A DNA stretch of 64,000 nt. Source: Lagopus muta (lineage: Eukaryota; Chordata; Aves; Galliformes; Phasianidae). The translations under genes were made by a program, and so were the position numbers. Below, in pieces: positions 39,801 to 52,602 of the stretch. Each line of letters begins with the position of its first letter. Within the stretch, counting starts at the first letter, position 1. The stretch lies in assembly GCF_023343835.1 (NCBI RefSeq), contig NC_064437.1:23721001-23785000 (forward strand). Reading direction: 5' to 3'. The notes under the pieces were generated by a model that was given only the letters and a program-made list of their open reading frames with translations, was not told the DNA's origin and made no database searches.

Positions 39801-42800
39801 AATTACTTGAGCACCTGTTAATTCTGTAGGGACAAGTTCTGCAGGAACAATCCAGGTGGCAAGACAAAAGAGCTGCAATTGGTGGCCAGTGGAGACTCTG
39901 GGAGGCCCAGCCTCATACACAATCCCTCATACACAGAATTGGTGTTTCCCTCCCAAACTGAGATCTTTCACACCTCTGCACAGCAGACAAACCTTTCATT
40001 CCCTTTACCTGGACTCTTAATTTACACACTAGACGAACATTTAAAGCCATTTAATCTTCTCTCTCTCTTTTTTTTTTCCTCAATAAAGAAATCCACCCCC
40101 TTTCTGCGTGCCAGCCAGGCTGCTCATAAAGCCCTGCAGTTGCCCTGGAAACTCTCTTTATGAGTCTGCAGCTCAGGGACAAACCACTGCCAATTTTTAT
40201 TGCAATCATGTTTGAACTACCCCTCTTTATTGGCCTTGCAAATATTTGTGTCTAATCTTTGGAGCTCTGCCACTTCCTTTCTTAGAAAAACATTATCAAA
40301 TGTACATGACTGCTCCAAGCCCATGCATCCTGTCTGCTGCCCCCAGGACAGATGCCACCAGCTTCAGTACCACTGCAGCTGTAACACTGCAGCTTTAGAG
40401 ATGCTTTGCTTCTGCCTCCCAAAGCCTTCCTGCTGGGGAAGTTCAAGACAGACAAATGGATGGCTGTAGGATTGCTGCAAGCCGCAGTTTGATCTCAGCA
40501 TGGTCACCAGCCTGGTGGCACACTGGCCAAGTGGCACCAGCTCCTCCACTCTAGGACATGCTTCTAGCTGCTGGGGGACAGTGGCACTTTGGGGAGACAG
40601 TGGCACACAGGGGGACAAATAGTCAGCAGCAAGTAGCTTTCAGCAGAAAAGCAGGTTTGGACAAATTCCTTTGTAACACTGCATTTCCTATGAACAATTT
40701 CAGCTTTCAGTAAGAACTTCAAAACTCTTGGCTTTCCAAGTTCTAAATGAAAACTGGACTTTGTCAAGTTATAGAAAAAAACTACAAGCATAGGCAGTTT
40801 ATTTATTCACTACTTTTTTTTTTTCTCCTCCCTTGCATGTCAGGAGTTAACTTGCATGACAAACATTTCAGATATGCATAGCTTTTCATTCCCTACCCTA
40901 TAGAAGAGAAGCCAAAGATAACACCCAGGACCCCAGGACCCCATGCCCCTGCTTGCCCTATGGCAACAACTGCCCTGCTCCCATCCTTTCCCTATAGCAG
41001 CTAACCCCAAAAACAATGGGGGGAAGCAAAGTGTTCAACTCACTGCTCAGAAAGGCTCAAAACACTAGGGACCCATGGATATTTCTAGCTATCCCCTTAC
41101 CTCCCAGCAGCACGCTCACTGCTGCAGGTGAAGCAGCCCCACCTCAATTTATAGGGAATACACGGTGCTACTGTGGGACTGGCTGCACTCATAGTGGTTA
41201 CATAACCTGGGTTTGCTGTGGAAATTGGGATCTGGCACCAGGCCACCTGGGCGGTGGTGACCACCATGGATGATGGTCAAAGGGATTGTGGTGGTAGGAA
41301 GGACTGGTATGATCCAGAGGCATCCCAAGCTCGTTTAGGTGGTGGTGCCCAGCAAACTTGGAGAAGGTGAAGTAGCCACCAGCACAGCAAGGTCCTAAAG
41401 GCACAAAAAAGTGGAAATACTCTCCAAAATATCAATGTAACATGTAGCACCATGCAGACATCTCCCAGGGGTGAATTATCATGGAGATTAGGGAGATAGA
41501 GTGGCTTGGGATGCAGCTACTTAATGTATTTAGGAGAGACTAGAAAGGAAAACATTAAACCCCTGCAGATGGGTATGTGGGGACACAGAGGTCATGCAGG
41601 ACTGCAACTTCAGGACAGCTATGGTTTAAGAAGAGACTATGAGTGTTTCTGCCCTGCCCCTCTCCCACCCATTCAAGATCTTGCACCTGCAGAAGTGTTT
41701 GCTAGGACTTGGCAAGAGAACATTGCGAATCCACAAGGGAAAACATGTTGTTCACATGCTTCTGGTTCCCTGGATTCCCCAGCCTGGATTTTCAGCTGCT
41801 TTCTGTCAGTGGGACATCACTGTCCAGGCTCTGCATACTGAAAGGAGAAGGCCAGGAGAAACCAAACCATCCTATAAAGGCTTCTTGTTCTCTCATCGAG
41901 GCATTTTAGATGCTTCCCAGCACCAAGCAGAAGGATGAAATCCCATTCCCCTATTGCCCAGGGTGGGGAGGCTGCAGGAGTGGTGGGGACAGAGGAGGCT
42001 GTGTGCAGCTGCTGGTAGCAACATGCCCCTATTTTTTAGAGCTGGATTTTGGTCCTGAAAAGTTTTGTTGAATTACTTGTGCACTGAGGCAGGAGGGATG
42101 TCCCTGGGATCAAAAGGCAACTTTCCTGCTAAAAACACAAACAACAAAACCCACTATCCCAAGCAGGAGGGGCTGCTTTCCTATTTACTCTGTGCTGAGA
42201 GCAGTGAAGAAGACCCCAAAGCAAGCGGCAGCGAACACCAGCAGCACATTTTTGTTTCTTCTTATCAAAACCAGATATGTTTAGTACCTTGAGCTCTCAC
42301 AAGGGATGCCAGAGAAGAGACCCAAGGGATGTGCCAGGGCAGGCATGGGCTTGTGAGGACAAGTGCTTTACTCCAACACACCTGGCAAAATTTAACCTGG
42401 TTTAATAAGAAGTTCTATGTTTTCCACGTATGCAGGCTGTGGACTTTGTCATGGTGAAGCCCTTGTCCTCGTTAAACCTGCCGCCTCCCCTTGTGTCAGT
42501 GGAGGCAGAAAAGAGGCTGCCCTTAGCTTCTTGGGTTTGGAGGTTTCTATCTGCACAGTGAAATGTTTCCATCAGGTGATGACTTAAAAATCTTCACAAG
42601 ATCAGACCTGGTGGATGCATGCTCTCTCCCTTGTTCACCATGGCCTTGTACCAGGACACAAAGCAGACCCCAACCACAAAGCACCTTCCTATCTCTACCA
42701 CAGTCCTAAAGTGTTTTTAAGAATTCTGTCAACACAGTTGGTCACATTCTGTAAACACTGACCCTCCTCCTGAGCTCGGTGTTTAAATACTTTCAATTCC

Positions 42801-43019
42801 TACAAGTACTTCAAGAGCACCTCAAGCACAGGTATGCTGTGCTTGACATTCCCAAACTGTGACATAGAGACACAGCAATGCTCCCCATTCTACAGGGATG
42901 AGCTCTTGCACCACCTCAGCCCCCACCCCATCCAACCTGCTGTGTTGATTCCCAGAATGAAGTTCTGGGAAAGGACAAAAACCTGAACATTAGTCAACCT
43001 GCTGCTCTCTGTGCACTCG

Positions 43020-43183
43020 AGTCATAGAACCACTATGATTGGAAAAGACCTCTAACACCTCTTCCAACCCCAACCCAGTACCACCATGTCCACTGCCCGC
43101 ATCCCTCAGGGCCACACCTCCACAGTTCTTGATCACCTCCAGGGACAGTGACCTCACCACCTCCCATAGCATCCTGTTACAAA
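43020..43183 (-). mobile_element. CR1 LINE fragment, 3' end, minus strand
   Basis: Antisense CR1 tail (TCATAGAACCACTATGATTGGAAAAGACCTCTAA...) followed by the usual CCAACCC and TCAGGGCCACACC stretches. Short and 5'-truncated. Confidence 0.85.
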
Positions 43184-45390
43184 TTTCCACAGCAGAGCCA
43201 GGCTATCAGCTAACTGCATTTGGAGAGATTCAAAGACATTTTGCAATATCACCTCTCCATCAGTTTAAAGGTCCGCTTCCTTAAATTGATAGAGGAGCTC
43301 AAGGCTTTGCTTGCTAATTGGCTGGAGGAGATGCGGGGCACTCACAGGTGGTTCTACTGCCGTAGGGCTGCACTGCATGTTAGGAAGAAAAGAGCATGGG
43401 ACCTCCGGTTTCTTGTATACAAAGTGGATCTGGAAACAGCACCAGAGGTGAGCTGGCAATGCCTTCTCCTGAGGTTGTTTTGACCCAAGTACTATCCCAC
43501 CCAGGATAGTAGAATCCTCAGTCTGGCCACCCCATGTCTTCATTTGCTAAAATAATGCTCACTTTGCTGAGCTTCCTTGTAAAGTGCAGTTCTCACCCTT
43601 GCTGGAAGTTTCCTACAGGCTTGGTTTTTGGTGGGTATTTTTTCAATTTGTCTGAGAGGAATATCACCCAGTTGTAGGGTTGCTTTCTGCAGCTTCAGGG
43701 CAGAATTATAGGAGGTACCTGAGGTCGGGCCCACCAGCACAAGGTTTTCCTGCTGCAGCCTCCTACAGCCTGTCCAGCTCCAGACATGCCATCTGCCCCC
43801 TGAGATGCTGTTCCCCATCTCCCAGCCCTCCTGCAACTCTCCGCCCAGCTCCCAGCCCCATCCACCCCCTCCTTACATCAGCCTCCAAGCCTCTTTCCCT
43901 CAGTTTTTATGCAGGCTCTCAAGGCATAACCTCACCTCACCCAATGTACTGAGGGGGAAATCCATCCAACCTACAGCAGGAGACACACAAAAACTGTTCC
44001 TGGTTGCATCTCGAAAGCCTTTGAACCAGACAAGGATAAGCCAGGCTGAGCCTGCTGGACTTCAGACCTGTCTGGGCACAGGCTTTTAAATCTGTTTGCT
44101 ATGAGCAAACCTAGCAGAGAGTAAATAACAGGTCAGGGAAGACTGAAGCCAAGACTCATCTCTTCTGACCAGGGATCAGCTACACTACACCCTGCACTCA
44201 GAATCACCTAGAAAGTGGGACATGGCCATGGTCCTCACGATGAAACCACCAGTCCATCTTTTTGCTCATCAAGAGTGCATTCAGATGTTTTATACCAGGC
44301 TTCACCCTAGAGTGAAGTTTTGTGCCCATAGAGATGTCATAACCAACTCTTACTTTCTACGTACAGCAATAAGCAAAGAGTAAGGGCTGTCTGGAATTCA
44401 CACCTGAATGAGTAATTGTTTTTATTATCTGTATCAGTTAAAGTATTTTGCTGTTAACACTCAAGTTAAAGTAATTTCCCACATCAAGCCCAATGCCTGG
44501 CTCAGCTTGCAGCCCAGAGCATGTATTGATCACAAAATGCAATAAAATTCACACTGCTAAATGAAGAGCAAAAACTTCCTCTCATCTGAAATGAGAAGTG
44601 TATCCACATTTCAGCTGAGACAGAACTGATTTTTCCTTCACAGCATCTGGTCTGATGCTGCATTTTGGCTTTAGGAGGGAGCCATCATTGATTACTGAGC
44701 AATACTTTAGCTGTTGCTGAGCAGCACTGCACAGAGCCAAGGATATTTTTGTTCTCAGCTTCTTGCTGTCCTGACTAAGGGGCTGGGGGACGGAAACAAG
44801 GAGGTGGGCAGGGATAGAATCAGGACAGCTGACCTCAAATAGCCAAGGGAATAACCCATACTATATGGCATCATGGAAGGCAGAGGTCGGTCGGTGGGGA
44901 AATTGCTAATGCCTCATTTGTTTCATGTATATATTCATGTGTACACATACATGTATAAAATAATTATAACTATAATCCTTTTTTTCCCTTTCTGTCTTTG
45001 TAAACACTTTGTAAAGTTTTTATCACAACCCCTGAGTTACATGTTGTGTTTGTTTGGTTTTCTTTTTTCCCCAGTTCTCTCCCCCATCCCACTGAGGAAG
45101 GGAGGAGTGAGTGGTGGCGCAAAATGCCAGCTGAAAAACCCTTTTTAGAGCAGACTGTTGATGGCTCCAGAAGCACCACAGGTGGTTACTGCTTCTACAC
45201 ACATCAAATAATCCATCACGCAATGAGCAGAGAAAGAGTAGAAGCTGGTATCAAATGAAACATTGGGCACATCTCTGCTCTGCTAAAGCCACATTAGCAG
45301 GTTGGGATGTTGCCTAGCCCAGGCACCTCTCACAGCTCAGAAGTGCAGGCAAGCCAATTTAGCCCAGAGCATACATTTTACACCAAAACA

Positions 45391-45396
45391 TTTAAT
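45391..45396 (-). terminator. Possible poly(A) signal ATTAAA of the FMO3-like gene
   Basis: Minus-strand ATTAAA about 270 bp beyond the stop codon; the closest plausible signal seen. The canonical AATAAA was not found between it and the stop. Confidence 0.35.
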
Positions 45397-45663
45397 GAAC
45401 AGGCAAACATGTTATCTCCATTCCTCCACTATAGAAAAAAAAAAAAAACTGTAGGAAAAGTTGGAATTGAAGCCACATCTGAGAAAGGTCCCAAATTCAC
45501 AAGGCACCAAGGTTACACTGATTTGTATAGCTGTATATTATATATAGGGGAGCTCTTGAAGAATTATCTGGGCAGGGAGTAAGGCAGGAGCACAGACAAT
45601 GGCCAGCAGGAAGTATCCTGCACACAGAAGCCACTTGGTAAGCCTGCAGCCCTCCCCATCCCC

Positions 45664-48600
45664 CTACCAGTAGAGCACAGTGAGGAGGAGGAGAAGCAGG
45701 AGGAAGAGCATCCCCAGCACCAGCAGGCTGGGGAGTGTAGTGGTAGCAGGGGGGGCTTCACGTGTCCTTGTGGCCTTCACTGTCCGGTCCCACTGAGTGA
45801 AGATGGCTTTCCTGGCTCCACTCCACTTCCCTGGCCCTGTCAGGCGGAACTGGTAGGGGGTGCAGGGGCCAAAGAAGACCTTGAGGGCCAGTAGTGGGTC
45901 TGTCAGCAGGAGCTTGAGCAGGTTAGGCTTCGCACCGATGTCTGAGGTCAACTCATTCATGTAGGTGATGTAATCAGTCTGCAGCGTGTCACTTCTCCTG
46001 AACCTTTGATAGAAAGGTAGAGGAAGAGAGAGACTGCTTTAGATCTTCTCCTTATTTCTCTCAACATGACATTTTGTGTTCTTGTTGCTTGAGGAGACCC
46101 TGTAACAGCAACAAGGATGGGCAGGGAGGAAATCCTCCTTAAATTTAGACATATTCAGTGCACGGTCAAAATAGCACAGGGATTTGGCAGAGAACACAGA
46201 CAGCTTTCTGTGCTCGGCAGCAGTCTTTTCCCATGACATTAAGGCAAGGGCTGGGAAATCTGCTCTCCCACAAAGCCTTGAAAAGGGGGATGATGTCAGT
46301 CTAGGGAAGGTGGCACTTGTCCCTGCCATCCCCTAAAACTGGGGAGCACTTGGGGCATGGCCACACATCACTGCTGCTGGTGGTGGTGGTGAAGGAATCT
46401 GGCTGCCCTTGCAGCTCTGTGCTTTGGAACTTCCTGCAGTGCAACAGTTTCTAAAAACAACATAAAACATTGCTTGGGCCATATTCAGCTTTGACCATAT
46501 TGATATTTGTCAAGTATTGCTTCACTATAATACGAGACACGTGCAAATAGGAGGGTAAACAAGACCTTTGTGTACTTTATGAAACAAAAAAATGTTACTG
46601 AAGAATGAGGGAATGCTCTGTTTTCGCTGGGGCCTCACTTTCTGTGCACGTAAGAAATGTTTTTTTCAGACCAATAACACTCTACAAATGCTGCAAAGCA
46701 GCATTTTCAGATGGGAAATCTTACCATTATAGATTTTCTGCACAGATTCACCCAATTCAACAGCCCTGAGGCAGTTGGAAACCTGAGAACTGACACAAAG
46801 GAAACTGGGTAGGACCTTCCTGTGTTGGTCCCTGTGGGTTTGCTCATCTGGGACATGAACAGAGTAGTTCAGAAGGGTCTCCTTGCAAGGAACTTGCCCC
46901 TGCTGCAGCCCTCCCCATGCCCACATCCATCCCACCCAGGCTGAGATGACAGCAAGTCTTTTCCTCTTCCTTCCTGGGCAGTGTCCTATGAGTACGCATA
47001 CCATTTGATCTTATTCCTCTTCATCTCCTCTATGTCCTCCAGCATCTCACTGACCGAGGGGAGCTTGCAGAGCCCTGGAAGAGCAGGAAGAGTGTCAAAG
47101 GTGGGATGCCCATGAGATCCCTCCTGCAGCAGGTGGGGTTTGTAGGGGTCAACTGAATCCTTGGGCACTTTTCTCTTCCCTTTGGTGTCAAGATCTGAGT
47201 TTGGATCAAACTTGGGCACTGGGGTTGTAATAAAACAGGTTGCCCTCTCCTTTAGGATGCGTGGTGATGCCCAGGTAGCTGTCCCATCACAGGGACCTCA
47301 CTGACATCTGCAGCTGGTCAATAAGTGACTTATTCCCCATGATGCAAGGCAGCCCATCCCAAGGAGAACCAGTTACTGGTATTTCCTGCACTCATGCACT
47401 GCCCTCGTTTTTAGCTTGAACCTGTATATTGCTGATGGGAAATGCTTCTTCCCATTTAGGGACCTTAGCTCATTCACCTACCCTGAAACACCTTGACCGC
47501 CCAGCGGCACTGGACATCTGCTGTCGGGATGGCGGATCCAAAGGACTGGACCAACCCAATGACTGCCATGGTTGGCTTCTCTAGCTGAGGAGGAACAATG
47601 CATCTGTAGAGGTTAATCTCCTTGTTCCTGCTTTCGATGATGGATTCATCCTCCATGAAAGGAAAGGAGTGAGAGTAGCCAGTGGCAAAGATAACCACAT
47701 CGAGGTCATCCTGCACAGTCCCATCTTGAAACAAGACTGACTTTTCTCTGAATTCCTTCACATTTGGCTTTATCAGCACCACACCACAGGTGATGCGGCT
47801 CAGGATGTCATCATTCAACACTGGTTCCCTGCGGGATGCTCTGCAAGGGAAAAGTCTGAGTTAGCCCCTGCTGCTGGCCCTGGACAGGCTAGATTCCACT
47901 CTGCCTGGGACCAGCACTTATGGTGGCTTTGAGAACAGATGGCTTCATGCTTACCCATCCACCGGCATTAGGCCAAAGTCCTCATGTTTGTACTGCTGGT
48001 TCATGCCCCTGACATAGAGCCAGTCACTGACTGCCTTGGGGAGAAAGTTGTCCAGCCATGTCCAGAAACGGGTGATGAGCAGCATGTCCCAGGGGTAGCC
48101 AAAGTTCCAGACACGGCTCATCACCCAGGAGCCACTTCGGGAGCTCAGGTAAACCTGGGGGATGATGAGACAGGGGTGAGTCACCCCCGTGGTGGCCACC
48201 AGCTCCAACCAGCTCTGGTTCAGGTCTCCATACCTGCGAGGCCACAGTGCTGAGCTCCACAGCAATGTCACAGCCAGAGTTGCCCAAGCCAATCACCAGC
48301 ACCTTCTTCCCTCTGAACTTTTCTGGCTCCTTGTACTCTCGGCTGTGTAAGTAGGAGCCTTTAAACTTCTCTATCCCTGGGAGCAGGAAGACAAAAAGGG
48401 ATAAGTCATCAGTGAAGAAGCGTGTCTGTGTTAACCTTGGTTGCTCCCACTCCTGCAGGCATTGCCAGAGCATGTTTGGGAGTTGCTCACAGCAGAGGGA
48501 TGCTGGAAAGCTGCAGAAAGGTTTCGTCTCTGGATTCATTCAATATTTAAACAGGGAGGAGCATGCGAGAACAGGATAACTTTGTGTGGTATTTGTGTTC

Positions 48601-51600
48601 CTTAAAGGTACAACCCAGCATCACCCTGAGACACCAGACCAGCCACGGTCCATCCGCTTGGTGTGTCTTTGTGCCTTTGCACCAGTGATAGGAAAACTTC
48701 AATTTTTAAAACGGAAGGTGAGAAAGGACACAATGGGAGTTTTCCCAGCCTCCCAAGACCTCACCTCCTCCAAACAGACCCCCAGCACCAAATACTTCTC
48801 ATCACAGGAAGTTCTCCCACTGCTGATCCTGTAAGCAGAGGCAAAGTTCGCACACAGCATTTGTACCAGAAACCATGGAAAAATGCCAACAGAAGTGCCT
48901 TAAGAAACCCTTTAGTGAAGAAACTTCTATTAAATGGAAACACCCTGCAATAATTTTTCCAGGAAACATTAGCATTGCCTCCAGTAAAAATGCCCCTGCT
49001 TTGACATGGTTTGGATACAGTCTTTTGTCTTAAAAAAAAAAAAAAGTTTTGATCTCCTGAACAGAGCTCACCCCAACACCAATCTTTGATGCTGGAAAAA
49101 AAAAAAAAACAAAACCAAAAACCATCCAACATTTGAATGTAAAGTGCACACCTGGCTGCGTGATGCTGAATCAAGTTCATTTAGCTTACCTGGGAAGTGG
49201 GCAAGGGGGAGGTTTGGGCAGACATGGTGTCCAGTGCAAACCATAACAGCATCGAAAACCGCTGCCTCTTCCTTCCCGTCTCTCCGTGTAACCACCTCCC
49301 ACTGCCCCGTAGCGCTGAAGTCAGGGCGCTTCCTTATCTTGGTGACTGTGGTCTTAAAGGAAAGGGATAAAGGTGTAGAAAGCACTCCAGGAGACCCACT
49401 GCAGCCAGGCATGCTCTGTCCTTGTCCCCACCAGACACAATGTCACAGACCTGGCAATTATTTTGGATGGAGAAAAACCACCGGTGTCCTCCCATTCCAT
49501 GTGATTTTCCATCCCAGTAGTAGTGGTTTCTCCATATTGGTTGTTTATTTGACACAACCAAACCAGAATCTGGTGAGACCCAATTTAACAAAACTAGCAA
49601 GCTTCTCCCCCAGGATGTCTATCCCAGGATTTTCTTTGAGACACAGCAGCAATGTCCATCCCACCTACCTTAAAGCGGATGTGCTGGAGAAGGTCAAAAT
49701 GCTGTGCGTAGTCACGGATGTACTTCTGGAGCCTTGTGTTGTGCATATAGTTGGGGTAGTCGTCGGGGAAGGGGAAGTCAGGGTAGCACATCATCTCCTT
49801 GCAGGAATTGGTGAAGACAGTGCGGTAGATGCTAGCTCTGCCTTCCTCTGGCTTTTCCTGGAGGGAGGGGAGAGGGCTTTGATTAGAGGGGTCAGTTATG
49901 GACACCCCAGAAAGTCATAAGCCACAAGCAAGAAAATGCTAAACTAGTCTGGATATAACCTCACCCAATGTCATGACTGCTAGGAGAATCTCAGTTTTGG
50001 AGACCTGAACCACAATATCTGGCTCTCAAAGCAATGTCTTCACCCACCTCCTCCAATGCTTTCTATGCCCTCCTTTCCTGGCCATGTAATTCCCAGCCTG
50101 TCCTTCCACTCAGCTTCACCAACCAAACCTAGAAACGAGGCCACTGAGCACCCCAGAGGGTCATCCTTAGCCCACTGCTTACCTTTCTCATATGCTCACA
50201 GGCTTTGTGGGCTCATCCTGAAGAGCCATATACAGTACATCCCTGTTATAACCTCAGAGTCCTCTACTCAGTATAATATCTTCTGCATTTACCTTATAGA
50301 AAGATCAGCTCTGTTGATGTCTGTGCTCAGCTTTGCGCAAACACACAGCTGCTATTTTCAACTTCAGGCCTTGCTTCTTATAAACATCACTTGCAGAGTT
50401 CAAAGTGATATTTCCCTCTGCTTAGCTGGAGCACACAGGGGACGTTGCAGACTTATCACTCAAAAGGGAAAAAAAATCCAGGCAACATCAGCAGCTAAGA
50501 AAAATACTTTGTCCTAAATCTGCTCTGCATCTGGCCTGCTGGCCAACAATCTTGTGACATAGCAAGGATCACATCCCTGCCAAACTCTCAGATGTCCTGT
50601 GTACAAGATGATCCAGCACTGTTGTCTGGACACCAGGGCATTCAGAGCAGCTGCTGACTTTTCTGGCTGGGATTTACATCCCCAGCTTTGCCCAGGTGGT
50701 ATTAGGGGATGGATGCACCTGCAGCAAGGGGACAGCAAATTTTGGGTGACATCCTCACTGCAGGTTCACCTGCTCAGTGGGCAGAATGGAGCAGATGTGC
50801 AACATTTACCACATCTTTAATAAGCCACAGGGGTAATTAATAAAACAGTGTTTCACCCACGCAGAACTGCCACAAAACTGTCTTTTCTGCTGCAAAAGTT
50901 TGGTTAAAAATACATCCAAGGGAGCTTGAAGGAAACTGAAGAACAGAAGGTTATTTGCATCAGAACAAAAGAAAAGAAAAAGAAAAGGAAGAAAGCCCCA
51001 CCAAATTCTAAGTGTTACATAGAATTACTCTTGTCAAAATAAGAGTCTCACTGGGGCTGGAGGTGTCCATGTTCCAGCCGATCCTAGAATCAGCAAGCCC
51101 AGATCAGTATCTTGCTGAAATTACTCTGTACAGTGCTTTTGCATTCCAAAAATACTCTGGGTTAAAAATTAAACCAACTCCTCAGCTTTCTAGTGATAGA
51201 ACGTATGGGCGACCCCAGGCAGAGCCCATAGGAACACCCCAAAGCCATCAAGTATAGTAACCAACTGACCCCTATGAGTGCAAATATGCCCCGAGGGGCC
51301 GTGAGGAGAGCATTCTCCAGGCACTTAAGAGCTGGTTAGCCATTGCCCAGAGCTAACCTGATGTCTTCACCCCCTACCGTAAGTTTTAACGTGATCATTT
51401 CCTCCACTTGAGTGGCTCTTGCAGCCACCACTCCCCAAACTCTCTCCTAGCCCCAGACTGCCAGAAGAGCACGCAGCCCAAGCCCCTCACCGTGTAGCGC
51501 CAGAGCCCCCCGATGTCCTCACTCAGCTCGAAGCAGACGGGCTCCAGCCCCTCTTCCAGGCAGCACTTGATGGCTGCCAACCCGCTGATGCCTGCGCCCA

Positions 51601-51622
51601 CCACAGCCACACGTCGCACCAT
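45664..51622 (-). CDS. FMO3: Flavin-containing monooxygenase 3-like, complete (532 aa)
   Basis: Hepatic trimethylamine N-oxygenase type FMO, bound to the endoplasmic reticulum. Coding exons: 51491-51622, 49669-49857, 49190-49352, 48234-48376, 47955-48154, 47482-47840, 47002-47074, 45664-46003. They join in phase to 1599 nt, 532 residues, the standard FMO length, with no stops. FAD site GAGISG at residues 9-14; NADP site GLGNSG at 191-196; FATGY with Thr at codon 329 (ACT, 47681-47683); hydrophobic carboxyl tail rich in Leu. FMO3-type stretches are [34 protein letters not shown] and [11 protein letters not shown], which match FMO3 better than FMO1, 2 or 4. Exons 4 and 9 use AAG acceptors, as in the FMO4 neighbour. 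Start ATG at 51622 follows CAG|GACACC, the same exon-2 leader as FMO4. It lies upstream of the FMO1-like relic and FMO4 on the same strand. Confidence 0.93.
49858..51490 (-). other. FMO3 first coding intron (about 1.6 kb)
   Basis: Flanked by a good donor (TACACG|GTGAGGGG) and acceptor (CCCTCCAG|GAAAAG). No repeat or ORF of note was recognised inside. Confidence 0.8.
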
Positions 51623-51725
51623 GGTGTCCTGCGGGTGGGAGAGAGGCTGTCAAGGTGCCATGTTACGATCCTAGGCCGTCTGGCCCCATGCAACACCTGG
51701 AGCTTTTTCATCTGTCCTCGCTTAC

Positions 51726-51792
51726 CTGTGCAGCCCGCGGTGCCTCAGAGCTTGGAGTGGGAGCTGTGGGAGGAGAGGATCTGTGGCTTTGA
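51726..51792 (-). other. FMO3: Putative non-coding first exon of the FMO3-like gene
   Basis: A strong donor (GGCTGCACAG|GTAAGCG) on the minus strand at 51725/51726 lies 98 bp upstream of the exon-2 acceptor at 51629 (CACCCGCAG|GACACCATGG). The intron would be only about 97 bp. The 5' end is set by a TATA-like element 25-30 bp further upstream and is approximate. Confidence 0.5.
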
Positions 51793-51815
51793 GGCGTTTC
51801 CTACCAAGAGAAAAG

Positions 51816-51824
51816 CTTTTATCT
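51816..51824 (-). promoter_or_regulatory. TATA-like element (AGATAAAAG) of the FMO3-like gene
   Basis: Minus strand CCAGATAAAAGCTTTT, about 195 bp upstream of the start codon and 25-30 bp from the presumed first exon. GATAAAAG is a recognised weak TATA variant. Position fits; function inferred. Confidence 0.45.
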
Positions 51825-52087
51825 GGCACAGCATGGGAGGCAGGGCCAGAGCCCTGCAGCAGTTTGGATGGCTGCCTTCTGTTGGGTGGACTTTAGCAGT
51901 CCCACAGCTGCAACATGAGGAGCTGTGGGCTCAGAGCTCTTGAGTTAGGAAATCAGTACTTTGGGCTGGAATTACTTGCAAGCAAGAGGTCAAGGACACA
52001 AGCAGCTCCCCCCAGCACCTCTGCAAGGCTGCATGGCAACATCCAAGTCACTGAGAGCAGATGAGGCTCTGGAAAGGCTGCACAACA

Positions 52088-52372
52088 AGTTCTGAGTTCA
52101 GTTCTGGGCCCCTCACTACAAAAAAAGAAAAAGACATCAAGGCCCTAGAGTGTGCCCAGAGAAGAGCAGCAGGGCTGTGCGGAGTCTGGAGCACAAACAT
52201 AATGGGGAGTGGCTCAGGGAATGGCATGGGTCAGGGATGGAGAAGAGGAGCTCAGGGGACACCTTACTGCTTACGCAAAATGCCTAAAAGGAGGCTGTGG
52301 TGAGATGGGGGTTGGCCCCTGCTCCTGGGTAACAGCAACAGGATGGGAAGTGATGGTCTCAGGTTGTGTCAG
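52088..52372 (+). mobile_element. CR1 LINE fragment, plus strand
   Basis: Reads TTCAGTTCTGGGCCCCTCACTAC, then an ORF2 piece corresponding to KKDIKALECAQRRA and GGAGAAGAGGAGCTCAGGGGACACC, the usual CR1 block before the 3' end. Truncated at both ends and with several small indels, so old. Confidence 0.82.
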
Positions 52373-52516
52373 ATAAGACATTTTAGTGGAACCACGTATG
52401 TATTTTGATATGTAATCTTTTGTTGACAGGGTAATTCTATTTTTTTTTTTTCTTTCCAGAATATAAAGTACTTCAATCTTTGCTATTTTAAGCAATTAGC
52501 TTTAAAACTGTTTGTT

Positions 52517-52602
52517 TTTAATATACATATCTGGGCATTAAAGAACCATAAAGGTAGGAAGTGACCTCTGGAAATCCCCCAGTCTGATCCTCCAGTCCAA
52601 CT
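52517..52602. repeat. Copy 1 of an 85-base direct repeat (with copy at 54838-54923)
   Basis: Starts TTTAATATACATA and ends CTGATCCTCCAGTCCAACT. The partner at 54838-54923 matches at roughly 17 of 20 positions over its whole length, including about 15 bases beyond the recognisable CR1 end. Confidence 0.75.

Larger units (their letters stand above)
36414..45663. other. FMO4-FMO3 intergenic region with FMO1-like relic and CR1 pieces
   Basis: Apart from the FMO relic exons (39.26-39.80 kb), CR1 fragments (39.41-39.65 and 43.02-43.18 kb), a TA-rich patch (about 38.30-38.35 kb) and the putative FMO4 leader exon, no gene is supported. Short ORFs at 41.2-41.4, 43.2-43.5 and 43.5-43.8 kb were examined and not recognised. 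Confidence 0.6.

Noticed and set aside
41198-41404. Minus-strand ORF rich in His and Pro (68 residues)
   Set aside because: Short, compositionally odd, no splice-site support or recognised domain; looks like chance.
43220-43836. ORFs on both strands beside the CR1 at 43.0 kb, tested as possible FMO2 or other gene remnants
   Set aside because: No FMO motif, no conserved block and no splice context; the strands conflict.
49144-49920. 258-residue plus-strand ORF
   Set aside because: Antisense shadow of FMO3 exons 3 and 4 and the intron between them; no similarity of its own.
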